From Seminavis robusta (taxonomy: Eukaryota > Bacillariophyta > Bacillariophyceae > Naviculales > Naviculaceae), in contig CAICTM010000279.1 of NCBI GenBank assembly GCA_903772945.1, forward strand, positions 17,600-81,599: a stretch of DNA of 64,000 bases, in the 5' to 3' direction. The first letter of the stretch is position 1. Every line of letters begins with the position of its first letter. A program made the position numbers and the translations under genes. Shown piece after piece: positions 42,003 to 51,968 of the stretch. The notes under the pieces were generated by a model, which made no database searches, was not told the origin of the DNA, and worked only from the letters and a program-made list of their open reading frames with translations.

Positions 42003-42500
42003 AATTTTTGCCATTAAAGGGGTAGAGGAGTCAGGCAGTTAACCTGCCGAGGTTAAGGATTTTACTCCGGTTTCAGCTTCGAAAACAACGCAAGAATTGG
42101 CGACGCCAAATTGAATTTGCTGATCCAAGCAGCATGCCAGATGAGGCCTTCAAGGATTAAAAACGCAAGAATAGCACGACAACAACAACAAAACTTCCAT
42201 TTGGAGCTGCCATCTTTGACCAATTTGTGCTCCTCCAAGAGCCCATTGCTGGTCTATGCTGTAATATACCATCATAGAGTAGACGATGCTCTATAGTGTG
42301 ACCTAAAAGAAACATAAAATGTGTTGATCCGTATCCACAATCGGTGTCTGAAGCTGGTATTCCGAAACCGGCGCTGGTTTGTTCGAGATGCACGAGAGCA
42401 GAGCTGTAAACGAGCTCTAAAAAACAAACAAGAGCACATAAACTGCTGTGTGGTAAGAAGGAGAGTGAGCTTTGCTTGTTCTTTGTGAGCTACCGGTACA

Positions 42501-44405
42501 ATGATGATCCGCTGCTTGTTGATGGTGGTGAGTAATCTGTTTCTATTTCGGAAAGGCAATGAAGTCATAGGATTCGCGCGCGCCCTTGCCATATCTAGTG
42601 ACAACACACGACGACGCTCTCGAGAGCTCGTGGGCCCTGTATTCGAAACCCTCGCCTGGAAGTCTTTTCAGGTTGTGTGCAAGGACAAGCTCTATAACAT
42701 TGCAACCTACTCCGACACGCACATCTATCATGTGATCACTCCCTCACCCACTGTGGATGACAATGTCGATGACAAGATCCCTGCTGGTTTCTGCAATGAA
42801 AAGCTCGCTCTCCACGACGGTGGGGAAACAGGAAGAACCGTCATTGTGGAAGAAGCTGGATATCAGTATGATAGAGATGAGGATAAGGATGATGTCTTCC
42901 ACTTTCAGGGATCGTTCTCACTGAAAGCCATCATGCAAGCATTCCGTACTGCCAACACCATCCTGGAAGATGATCCCCAGGAGAGCATTGAGAATTCCTA
43001 TGATATTTTATATAACAACTGCGCTACTTTCATTCTGAGTTTCATGGATGCTTTGGGTTTGGAGCCTGGTCAACACATTGCTCGCTACATTGCTGGAAGG
43101 CTGGCACAGAATGGAGGACACACCATTGAAATGTTGCGAGACAGCCAGGAATTTCAAGCTCTCTTGCCCCCCGAAATGATTACGGCCTTGAAGAATGATA
43201 AGCGAAACAAGGAGGAAGAAAGGGAGCTATTGCAGCTTCTCGTAGACTACTACATTCAGAATCGAGTCAAGGTGGAACCAAACGTTCTGGAATTTGAAGA
43301 GGCAACAAGTACTCCCAACACTTATATTGAAGCATCTGCAGCCGGACACATCACCTACCCCCGGAGTCTTCGCCGCTACTTGCAGGCTGCCAGTCCTTCT
43401 CAAGACAGTGCAACCTGCTCCCTTTGCTATGGAGGGGCCAGCCCAAATAGTCCCAATGGCACTGCACTGCCAGCATGGGTCGATGGCGTTGGGTACACAA
43501 CCTGCGAGGATGCCGAAATGCTTACCAAGGACTTTCTCGACGGATCCACCAGTTGTACCATTAGCCAAATCTCGGGAGTAGCACACTGTGGTTGCCCCGA
43601 CCTACCACCAATCAACCCCGACATTGGGTGCAACTTTTGCGGAAACGATAATCCCAGCTACAACATTGATTTTCACAAGAGAATGCCACAGTTCCTCGAT
43701 GCTGGAAGCGATAGCGAGCAGTTCCTCTGTTTCGACGCGATCATGGTTGCACAGAACTATCCGTCCAGCAAATGTGAGGACTTTCTCTCCTCTGGAAGCA
43801 AGTACTGGTGTGGATGTCCCAATGCCACAAAACCACCTGCCACGTGCAACCTGTGTTTGGATGGAGCCCCAATCCCTGATCCTTCCCTGGAAGTATTGCC
43901 TGGTGGTAAAACCTGTCAGGATGTAATTGACCTGATGGAAGCCGGATTCTCGGACAACTGTGGAGCCTTTCAAGCCACAGCGGGTGTTTACTGTGGATGT
44001 GAGGCCAATATAGAGCAGGCAGCTGGTGATGTTGGGACCTATGATCTCCAGTTTCGTGATACCCCCTGCCGCATCTGCCCGAATGGGGCCTTGCTGCCAG
44101 ACACTAGCCAAGTCGTCGAGATGCCATTTTCGAATAATGGGGTGCAACGAAGAATGGATACTTCCTGTGGAGAGCTCGAGTACTTTGCGAATGCCAATGA
44201 CATGTGTGACGAACGTAACACGTTTAAACATGCTCCATTCTGTGGCTGCTCTGTGGAAGCCGAGGACACTGTCGGAGAAGCCAACGATCCTGCTTCTACT
44301 AATGCGACATCAGGAGCCCAGGAGGACGAATCGAAGAGTACTGCAGTCGCCCTTGGGGGCTGGCTGGTCATGATGATGACAGTTTCTGTGATCTGGATCA
44401 ATTGA
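42501..44405 (+). CDS. Secreted Cys-rich protein with NC-motif hydrolase-like domain (copy A)
   Basis: 634 aa from ATG 42501, single exon. Begins with a signal peptide (MMIRCLLMVVSNLFLF). Residues 40-245 form a domain with RELVGPVFETLAWKSF, HIYHVI, LHDGGETGRT (His105) and YDILYNNCATFILSFMDALGL (Cys174). The NNCxxF pattern with an upstream His resembles permuted NlpC/P60-type thiol hydrolases such as LRAT, PPPDE and DUF4105; this is a hypothesis. After YPRSLRRYLQ come four or five Cys-rich units of about 60-75 aa, each with a CxxC...G, a TC in the middle and a CGC(P) close (CSLCYGGA...VAHCGCP; CNFCGND...YWCGCP; CNLCLDGA...VYCGC; CRICPNGA...FCGC). A Ser/Thr/Asn linker and a hydrophobic C-terminus (ALGGWLVMMMTVSVIWIN) suggest membrane or GPI-type tethering. 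Two close paralogues lie at 51969 and 59877. Confidence 0.85.
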   Translation: MMIRCLLMVVSNLFLFRKGNEVIGFARALAISSDNTRRRSRELVGPVFETLAWKSFQVVCKDKLYNIATYSDTHIYHVITPSPTVDDNVDDKIPAGFCNEKLALHDGGETGRTVIVEEAGYQYDRDEDKDDVFHFQGSFSLKAIMQAFRTANTILEDDPQESIENSYDILYNNCATFILSFMDALGLEPGQHIARYIAGRLAQNGGHTIEMLRDSQEFQALLPPEMITALKNDKRNKEEERELLQLLVDYYIQNRVKVEPNVLEFEEATSTPNTYIEASAAGHITYPRSLRRYLQAASPSQDSATCSLCYGGASPNSPNGTALPAWVDGVGYTTCEDAEMLTKDFLDGSTSCTISQISGVAHCGCPDLPPINPDIGCNFCGNDNPSYNIDFHKRMPQFLDAGSDSEQFLCFDAIMVAQNYPSSKCEDFLSSGSKYWCGCPNATKPPATCNLCLDGAPIPDPSLEVLPGGKTCQDVIDLMEAGFSDNCGAFQATAGVYCGCEANIEQAAGDVGTYDLQFRDTPCRICPNGALLPDTSQVVEMPFSNNGVQRRMDTSCGELEYFANANDMCDERNTFKHAPFCGCSVEAEDTVGEANDPASTNATSGAQEDESKSTAVALGGWLVMMMTVSVIWIN

Positions 44406-45620
44406 AGATGAATGGAGTTGATTATTGGTTGTATTTTGCTGCATGGAAAGACTGCAAAGCCAGTGTGTGGAAGTCAAGGAGAATAGTAGAGTTAATTCAA
44501 GGTCATGTCCAAATGAGACTTTCTAAACTAAGTGAACAGATTGAAGTGAAGATTGTGTCATCCTTTCATCTCTGAATAGTGAGCCTTCTCTCATCTCTTT
44601 TCATAGCAGTTAGTGAACATTTATGTAGTCTTGTTTTTGGATCCTTCAGATCACTGGTATGGTACTCGCAGTGAAGTGGTGGTGCTTCTCTTATCGTCTC
44701 CGCCAAAGACGGCATCTTCGTCAACACTAAACTCAGCATGGTAATCCAAACATGGAATGATTAGAGTTGCGGTCTGCTGATGACGAAGGGACAAAGGCAG
44801 TGGGAGACCTCGATGGCCTTGTAGGCTTGGTTGGCTGATAATCGTTCTTGAGTTTCATGGCCAACAGAACGGAGTAAAGGAGAAGCATCCCATAGTGGTC
44901 ACTCAACATCAAGCACAGAGCTCCTTCGAACCCACTGATACTGGTAGCAGGATCTTCGAAGGCAACCACACCAGCAAACATCTTGCTTCTGCCTTGTTGG
45001 ATTCCTTGTTAGTTTAGAATTCTTTCCTGGGTTTTCTTTGATTGTGTGCTCTGATCGAGCCAACGAGGAAAGTCGTCGGCAGGAGGAAGAAACGAAAGCT
45101 TGACACCAAAGCGTTCTTGGTTCGGAATTAACTCTGTGGATGGATGGAAGACGGAAGCAGCTTGCCCATTGGATTCGGCCTTTAGAAGGTGGCAAACTAA
45201 TGTACATGCACCAGGTACTCTTTGCACCACAGTGATATCTTTCGTGTCACGCAGAATCTAGAAAGCAAACCATTCATTTTAGCGATAAGGCTAACCTCCC
45301 ATGTCATACATTCACAACACGGTGACGGAAGTTGTCCTACCACATGACACTGTAGTCCACATTATTTACAGTTTTGAATTCCAGCAGGTCTAACCCCGTC
45401 GTGAGCATCAAGCGGTGGGCAATGCGCCTTTTACAGACCACAACATGACAATGTGACTCCAGGATTGCATTGCAGCGATGGCTGAAAGATCCTGGACTGT
45501 CGTTTGATTAGTAGATGTTAGTTTTCATTTCATCGATTCTCTAGTCTAGCACGGTATATCTTTTCTATTCAATTTTGTGCTATCTATAGTTTCAAAATCT
45601 TTTGTGTTGTGATTGGTTCC
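44406..45620. other. Interval with possible minus-strand exon fragments
   Basis: About 44420-44500 is similar to the 3' flank of copy B. On the minus strand, an AG acceptor (TGCTTTCTAG) at about 45260 precedes an exon-like frame to 45009 (ILRDTKDITVVQRVPGACTLV ... FLPPADDFPRWLDQ). A TACTAAT-like branch plus ACAG precedes another frame at about 45500-45350. Frame 44981-44733 has a hydrophobic helix (MLLLYSVLLAMKL). I could not join them into one gene with a start, so they may be exons of an unrecognised or decayed gene. Confidence 0.3.
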
Positions 45621-46499
45621 TCAGCAGTAAAGACATTCAAAAACTTCCTCAGCATCCAACTCTGCTTCACGTCTAACAGCTCCTTCAGTTTCCAAAGTGG
45701 ACGAGATTTCTTGCATGAGTGCTTCTTTTGCAGCTTCATCGTGATTTTCTGTCTTTACTGCCGTCAAATTGACTTTCTCCTCCTCAGGTGCCGCGATCAT
45801 AATGATTTCATCCAAGTCTACAGTTGTTCCAAGAACAACAAGTTCATCTACAGAGTAGACTACATTGCGATCAAGGAGATCAAACTGGAGTTGGCCAAAC
45901 ACTTGGATGACACGTCTTTGTCCAAGGAATACTTCCTGTTGAATTCGAAGGGGGTAATCTACAGATCCATCAAACGTTTGCTTGATCTTGAGTCGACTGT
46001 TGCGCAACTCTTCTTGGATATCGCCTCTATTCTCGTCACCCGTCATGCCCATCTCAATGAGATCATTTGCAATGTCATTGATTCTTCCCTCCATGATGGA
46101 CTTGGTGTCAGCTTGATTGGTTGTGGCAATAGAAAAGTCCCAATGACCCTCAACCAGGGTAAGAACGTCCAGGGCAACGCAGTTGATGATGTCATTGGTT
46201 TCTTGTTGGATTGCCTGTTCCAAGTTTTCTTCCAACCTAATGAGATGGTCTGTTGCTTTGGCCTTGATTTCCTGGGCCTTGACTTTGAGTTGCTTTTCCA
46301 ATTTTGTGTTTCTGTGGAAGATCTTCCCAAAGAAACCTCGGTTGCTTTCTTCAGATGTCTCCAACAAAGGCGGTGCATTTTGGGTAACTTGAAGAACAGT
46401 AACAAAGCTTGGCTTTGCTCGTGCAAAGCTTGTGTTGGGGAAAGCTTGCACAGCGGAAAATGTGAGACACCCGGCAGAAAAGGCAGAAGCTAGTTTCAT
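45621..46499 (-). CDS. Plastid-targeted protein of unknown function
   Basis: 292 aa from ATG 46499, single exon. The leader MKLASAFSAGCLTFSAVQAFPNTSFARAKPS fits a diatom bipartite plastid presequence: a signal peptide, then cleavage before Phe (VQA-FP, the ASAFAP-type motif), then a Ser/Arg/Lys transit part. The mature part has a helical Lys/Glu region (KLEKQLKVKAQEIKAKATDHL), a predicted mixed alpha/beta core (CVALDVLTLVEGHWDFSIATT; SVDYPLRIQQEVFLGQRRVIQVFGQLQF; RNVVYSVDELVVLG), an acidic stretch and a Cys-containing end (ECLYC). No known enzyme motif. Targeting to the complex plastid is inferred from the leader; the role is unknown. Confidence 0.75.
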   Translation of the reverse strand: MKLASAFSAGCLTFSAVQAFPNTSFARAKPSFVTVLQVTQNAPPLLETSEESNRGFFGKIFHRNTKLEKQLKVKAQEIKAKATDHLIRLEENLEQAIQQETNDIINCVALDVLTLVEGHWDFSIATTNQADTKSIMEGRINDIANDLIEMGMTGDENRGDIQEELRNSRLKIKQTFDGSVDYPLRIQQEVFLGQRRVIQVFGQLQFDLLDRNVVYSVDELVVLGTTVDLDEIIMIAAPEEEKVNLTAVKTENHDEAAKEALMQEISSTLETEGAVRREAELDAEEVFECLYC

Positions 46500-47134
46500 G
46501 CTGGTATTAGATAGTTTGTGATTGTTCTTGTGGTTGGTTTGACAGTTTGAGTTGTTGTCTTTGTTGGATTGTGAGCCTTTGGAGGCAAGGAGCCAGGCGA
46601 TCGAGATCCGTGCTGTTGTTGCACTGGTAACGCATACAGTCTCGTTGCCAGTTGCCAGTTGTCAGGCGCCGGCAACTGCCTCCGTCCTCCATGCTCCATG
46701 CCACATTATTTTTTGTTTTCTTTGTTCTTTGATCCATCCAGAATTCACACGTGCGTCTAAATCTATTAGCATGCAGATCTACTGGGTTGAAGGAGTTGGT
46801 TCCAAGCAGATCTCGGAGCACTCAGGCTTATTTAATAATGTCTGCAGAGTGCACCATCAAAGTCGCAGTGTCTTTGGGACCAAGCAAGAGCTCTTTGGAT
46901 CCAAAATTTGGGGTCTTATTTATTTATTAATTAAAAAGCCTCTCTTTGCGTGAACGCGTGAACTGTTGGGGCTACCGGTAGCCTGTCGATGGGAGCTGGT
47001 GGGGGCGCCATGAAGCCGAAGACCTCTTTTGCTCTTCTGTGTGCATGGTCCTCTCATCCTCACAAAAGGCAATTGAATGGGAATGGGAATGGAAACTGAA
47101 CTCTAGCTAGTATTTTAGTTCGTACTTTGAAACC
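46500..47134. other. Divergent upstream region
   Basis: Between the plastid protein (minus) and the LRR gene (plus). Short frames only; ACCGGTA palindrome at about 46975 and CTAGCTAG just before 47110. No defined regulatory site. Confidence 0.45.
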
Positions 47135-49910
47135 ATGAGCAGCAGAATGGAAAAGGCGGCAAATAATGAGACAGAGGAACATTCATCACTGTCCTCTGGT
47201 GTTTACGTGAGCGATGCAAATCCGACGCCCCCACGGCATCAAAATCTGTTGGCTGCGCATGATGAAGCATCAACAGATAATGTGCAGAGAATAGCAGCGC
47301 ATGCTGATCATCGTACCAACTCTTCCAGTTCCGATGCTGATGCAGCCTTCGACTCCGAGCTGACAAAGGAAGCAGCTACGTGTACTACTGACGCTGGTTC
47401 TGGTCCCCGTAAATGCACGCCGGTTACGAATGTTTCCTCCATAGAAGAAGATGTGAAGAGTGCTGAACACGATTCCTACTCCCAAGAGTCCCCACATATT
47501 CCATGCACCAAAATGGGAGCTAAGGTGCACACAGTTGTGGCATGTGGCGCTGGAACAAGCCAAGGTATGTACTACTTCGCTTGCTGATGGCGGGAAGCCC
47601 AAAGTACGACGAGCCTCACTTCGAGCACAATCGCCCCCTTTGAAGATCCATTTCAATAGCCAAGGAGATGACAACTTCCCTTTCCTTGCCAGCATACCGA
47701 TTTCAGCACCAGCAGCTGCCTACCCAAATGAAATCGACCTGGCGCGCAACTCGACCGGTGTCTCATCCATCACATGCCCTTTTCAAAAGAATCACAACTT
47801 TGAACTCTTTCAAGGTTCTATGTATCCTTCCTTGAGACAAATTGACGGTTCTTCAGTGAAAGCTGACGGGACCGCCGAAGCAACCGTTGTCAAAATCTCA
47901 GCAGCAACAACGACAGAGGAGAAGGCAAAGCTTGCAAATGCAGCAAGCATGCCTAGTCCCGCCACCAGCCATGGCCGTAAGCGCTGTTCTGCTGGGAGAG
48001 ATCGAGCAGGATTAGCAGCTCAGCCAACCTGGGAAGACTATAAACTGGTCACGGGACACCATCCAGTTCTATCCGAAATGCTACGCACCTCCAGGCAGGA
48101 TTCAAGAGATCACGACGTCGTGCGTGATCTTCCAGAACTGGCAAAAGACGACGACGTGACAGATCCCCTAGAACTGCCAAAAGACACTGCGACTTTTGCC
48201 CCATCCAGGAATAACCAAGCACCAGAACCACCGTCGACACAAGCGGGTGCCTACTCGGAAACACCTGGTCAAAATGCTGTTCGTCTAGAAAAGACTCGTG
48301 TGTATCGGAACATGACTCCTCATAATCCAACAAGTGTTGACATCCTCGAGACAGATACGCCAGCTGAACAAGCCAGCGTTCACGACGACGTTGATTTGGA
48401 AGAAGGAATGTCTGTGTCGCAAAGAGATAGAGAGATGTACAGTCAAGGGTCCGTCACACAGGAAGCAGCCGACCGGGACTTGTTGGAGGCCATACCAGTG
48501 GCTGACAATGATGCTACGGTCAGCCAAGAGCTTGGCATAGCAACACCCATGCAATCAACAGAGGGCGAGCGGTTGGAGCTGCAAAAACGTCACTTGCTTC
48601 TGCGAACTTCTGTAACTGTTTTCGTGATGCTTTTGGCAGTTGTGGGGATCACCCTCATCATACTACACAGTGTTCTTGGGAGGGAGGAAGAGAACCCAAC
48701 ACGGGCACCAGAACAAGATGCTGCCAATGCAACCGAATCTACAACACGGTTGGTAAAAGGTTTGCCTGATTACTCTGTGGAGGCCATCCTCAAGGATTCA
48801 ACTTCCCCCCAAGCTCGAGCCAATCAGTGGCTGCTGAATGATCCGTCCCTTCACAACTACACCAAAAACCGTATCATCCAACGCTTTGCCCTGGCAACTC
48901 TCTTCTACTCGACCAATCCTCCCCACCTGTACGAAGATTTGGCACCCTCACTATCGATGACCTCCTCCTGGTCTCAAGATCGGAACTGGTTGTCGTATGA
49001 CCACCATGAGTGTGAATGGTTCGGTCGTACTCAGTTTCACTGGTACCAACAAACGATCGACCTCCCGGTCACCATAGACAAACCGTGCACGGATGACGGA
49101 GCACACCACGCGCTGTGGCTGTCCGACAACAACTTGATCGGGTCATTACCTCTGGAAATCTTCGGCCTGTCTACTCTCAACAGTATTGATGTGCAAAGAA
49201 ATCCTCTACTGGGCGGAAGCATTCCTTCTCAAATCGGCCTTCTGTCCAGTCTATCCCTCTTTTCCTGTGCAAACTCGTCCATGACGGGGACACTCCCAAC
49301 AGAGCTTGGTCTACTAACCGATGCAAAGCAAGTTGCTCTGCATGTCATGTTTACAACAATATCTGGCCGCTTGCCTTCCGAGCTCGGGTCCGTGAGCAAT
49401 CTGGAGAGGGTCATGCTGGGTTACAACCAAATCACAGGTAGTATCCCCAGTGAGATTGGCAGGGCGACGGCGATTCGCACATTGAATCTGGCTGGCAACA
49501 GGCTATCTGGGAGCCTCCCGACTGAACTTGCCCAACTCTCCGTTCTTCGCTACCTCTGGCTGCAAGACAATCAAATCTCTGGGAGTCTCGCCACCGAGTT
49601 AGGAAGGTTATCATCAGCTTGGAGCATCACTTTGCAGAATAATTTGTTATCGGGTCCTCTTCCATCAGAGCTGGGTAATCTAGAAAAGCTCTTTGAGCTG
49701 AGACTGAGAGGGAATGATCTGGCAGGAAGCATACCAGAATCCTGGACCAATCTTGTTGGTTTCAATGGTTCTTTGCAAGAACTGGATATCACAGATACTC
49801 TCCTGACTGGAAGATTCGAAGAAGAGTGGTGTGCTTTGAATGGCGGCTTTGTATTTGATTGCGTTCCAAGCATGCTTTGTGGCTGTGGAGAGTGCCAATG
49901 TAGTGATTGA
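47135..49910 (+). CDS. LRR transmembrane receptor-like protein
   Basis: ATG 47135. A 61-nt intron at 47565-47625 (CAAG|GTATGT...CTTCGAG|CACAATCG) joins two frames into 904 aa; this acceptor is the one that keeps phase. The N-terminal 460 residues are hydrophilic and likely cytosolic and disordered (Ser/Thr/Asp-rich, RDREMYSQGSVTQEAADRD). A single TM segment lies at about 468-495 (TSVTVFVMLLAVVGITLIIL). The extracellular part starts with a Trp/Cys cap (SSWSQDRNWLSYDHHECEWFG) and then has about nine plant-type LRRs at 630-860 (LxxNxLxGSIPSEIGxLxxL). It ends with a Cys cap (CVPSMLCGCGECQCSD). No kinase domain. This layout (long cytosolic N-tail, TM, LRR) is typical of the expanded LRR family of Seminavis-type pennate diatoms and suggests a surface recognition role. 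Confidence 0.87.
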
Positions 49911-50341
49911 ATCATTGATTGATTCAGTTAAGTTAGCCAGGTGGTCATCATTATTGCCAAAACTTTGAATCCACTGCCTTTCAAGAGTACGGCAGCTTCA
50001 TTGAATAATTTTAAAATCGAAATCAGACCACATACAGCAAATCCTCGAATGCCGAGGCGCCATCAACAGGCCGAGCTTTCCGATCCGCAACTGTCGTTGA
50101 AGGATGTTCCTCGAATGTTCCCTTTCTCCGACCACCGTCGCCGAGGAGAAGTCCGAGGCGGCGGTCAAGCACGCACCGCAGCTCCTGGCTAGAACTTTCG
50201 TGCCAAGAACGCACGGATGAGAGCTTTCTCACTTCACCGCTTCGCCGACGGCCGAAACAAACGACGAAAAATCCATCGTCGTCAGCTCCTTCATCCTTCC
50301 ACTCCCTGAGGTCTCACAAAACATCTCCGTGCAACAGCAAT

Positions 50342-51430
50342 ATGAAACCAAAGCAACTATTGACTCGTACTCTGCCTCTCACCTATTTGAACCCATTTGT
50401 ATCCAGCCGACGAACTATTAATAGTGCCACCATGACTTCTTCTCTCAACAAAACACAAAACCCTTGGACCGTGCATTCGACTTTTCGCGACGAAGTTGGC
50501 GGACAAGTGAAGCCTCATGGATTAGAGTGGCACATGGGTGGTGATTCCATACTTTATTATGCTCCTGTATCTCCTGATGCCAAGGAGATCATTGCTACCA
50601 AGGGATTGGACAATGACGAAACGAGGCAGTGGCTAGTGGAAGCACACAACCGTTGGTGCTTTGCCAAAGACGAAACGTTCAAAAAGGTGCAAGATATCGA
50701 GGAGGTCCAATGGACACCGGATGGCAACCATGTGGAAATCTTTTGGAGAGAACCAGAACTCTTGACACAGCCAGAGCAGAAATTCACCATTGCTCAGGTG
50801 AGTGGACTTGTTCGCATGGATGCATCGGCGAAGGGCGAGGAGCCTCCTTGTCAGGTCTGGATTAATGGATACTTTGCGGGGGTTCTACAGCCAAACACTG
50901 TGGACTCCATTGTGGAACAAGTGGATCGGATCCCCAGTAAGAAATTGGTCTTTCGCAAGAGCCGAGGCATCATTCGTATCGAACGCCGTTTCAAAGGTAT
51001 GATCCGCGGGCAGGAGGTCTATGAGCATTGTCTTGATAACTTGTACGCCTTGGAAGATCCACAGATTGTGGACAACAACACTATCATTGGCACTGCTACC
51101 TTGCCGGATTGGATCATGGGTGGAGAATTGACAAGTCGCATCTGGGTGTCGGAGCTAGAGAATGGGAGCATTTTGTGCAAGCGTCCTCTGTACCGAGACG
51201 ATGTGGGCACCTCGGACCGCACCTACTGGATGAAAAAGGGCAAAGATGACGACAAGATCGCCGTATTTAAGGAGGAAATGGCACGCATTCGATACTTGGC
51301 GACTCTGGAACATCCATTCGAGGCCCTTCGTCCTTCAGATTTCATTGTACCGATAGACGAAGAGAAGAAGGAGCCAACTGGAAGGGAGATTCAACACAAG
51401 CGCAGTAGCCGCAAGTTCTTTGGTCTTTAG
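50342..51430 (+). CDS. Conserved-looking hypothetical protein
   Basis: 362 aa from ATG 50342; ATG 50432 (MTSSLNKTQNP) is an alternative in-frame start. The first 30 residues (MKPKQLLTRTLPLTYLNPF, then SSRRTINSA) are basic, hydroxylated and lacking acid, as in a mitochondrial presequence. The body is well-ordered alpha/beta sequence: WTVHSTFRDEVGGQVKPHGLEW, HNRWCFAKDETFKKVQDIEEVQW, GLVRMDA, QVWINGYFAGVLQPNTVDSI, a basic RKSRGIIRIERRFKG, then DWIMGGELTSRIWVSELENG. It ends Lys/Arg-rich (KRSSRKFFGL). I do not recognise a family. It is a single exon with intact coding over its whole length. Confidence 0.75.
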   Translation: MKPKQLLTRTLPLTYLNPFVSSRRTINSATMTSSLNKTQNPWTVHSTFRDEVGGQVKPHGLEWHMGGDSILYYAPVSPDAKEIIATKGLDNDETRQWLVEAHNRWCFAKDETFKKVQDIEEVQWTPDGNHVEIFWREPELLTQPEQKFTIAQVSGLVRMDASAKGEEPPCQVWINGYFAGVLQPNTVDSIVEQVDRIPSKKLVFRKSRGIIRIERRFKGMIRGQEVYEHCLDNLYALEDPQIVDNNTIIGTATLPDWIMGGELTSRIWVSELENGSILCKRPLYRDDVGTSDRTYWMKKGKDDDKIAVFKEEMARIRYLATLEHPFEALRPSDFIVPIDEEKKEPTGREIQHKRSSRKFFGL

Positions 51431-51968
51431 CTATAGTAGAAAGGACTGCACTGGTTGCTGAGAGAGGACAAAATTTGGATCCCAAAAAGCCAAGCCCGTA
51501 GTCCTCAATTTATCTCCCACCTAGATCTAGTCCTGAGTTTTGACTGTCACTCTATTAGTATCTTCTTTTGCCTGAGCCTGTCCCTCGCTGGCTTCCATAA
51601 AGACATCGATACATGGCCCCAACTGTGAATCACCCCTTCTCCAAAATTTGAGAACTATGGCACTCGGCATCAGAACTCTGGTACTAGATATCCTAGCCTC
51701 CACGTATACAGTACGTACTCGCCAGATGTCAATAGTCAAAAGATAGAGAACGGTGGTTTAGAGCACTATAAGGCAGATTATCTACGATGGTCAAAAGATT
51801 GTTTTTGCCTACTACACGCGAGAAGCATAAAAGAGGAGATACAAAAGCGTAACACCAGAGATAGTCTATAGTAGACCAACACCACTGCAGTAACAAAGTG
51901 AGAATTACAGCAAATCGAAACAGTCAGTGAAGGAGGCAACTGAACTTTTTATCAATTTGTGTGCGACA
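51431..51968. other. Intergenic upstream of copy B
   Basis: No gene. The last 90 bp (about 51895-51968) match the 5' flank of copy C on the minus strand (59878-59945), so the duplication includes 5' UTR or promoter sequence. Confidence 0.6.

Larger units (their letters stand above)
41406..42153. repeat. Pair of 53-bp direct repeats
   Basis: GGCGACGCCAAATTGAATTTG through CAGATGAGGCCTT occurs at 41406-41458 and 42099-42151 with one or two differences, 693 bp apart. The interval between holds the hairpin tandem repeat (41550-41716) and the GGGGATCCCACAGACA triplet (41938-42002). This could be a small element with terminal direct repeats, or a segmental duplication. Confidence 0.7.

Noticed and set aside
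45609-46493. 294-aa plus-strand frame
   Set aside because: Antisense shadow of the plastid-targeted gene.
47565-47659. Alternative LRR intron ending at TTTCAATAG (47659)
   Set aside because: It leaves the wrong phase; the acceptor at 47625 keeps the frame.
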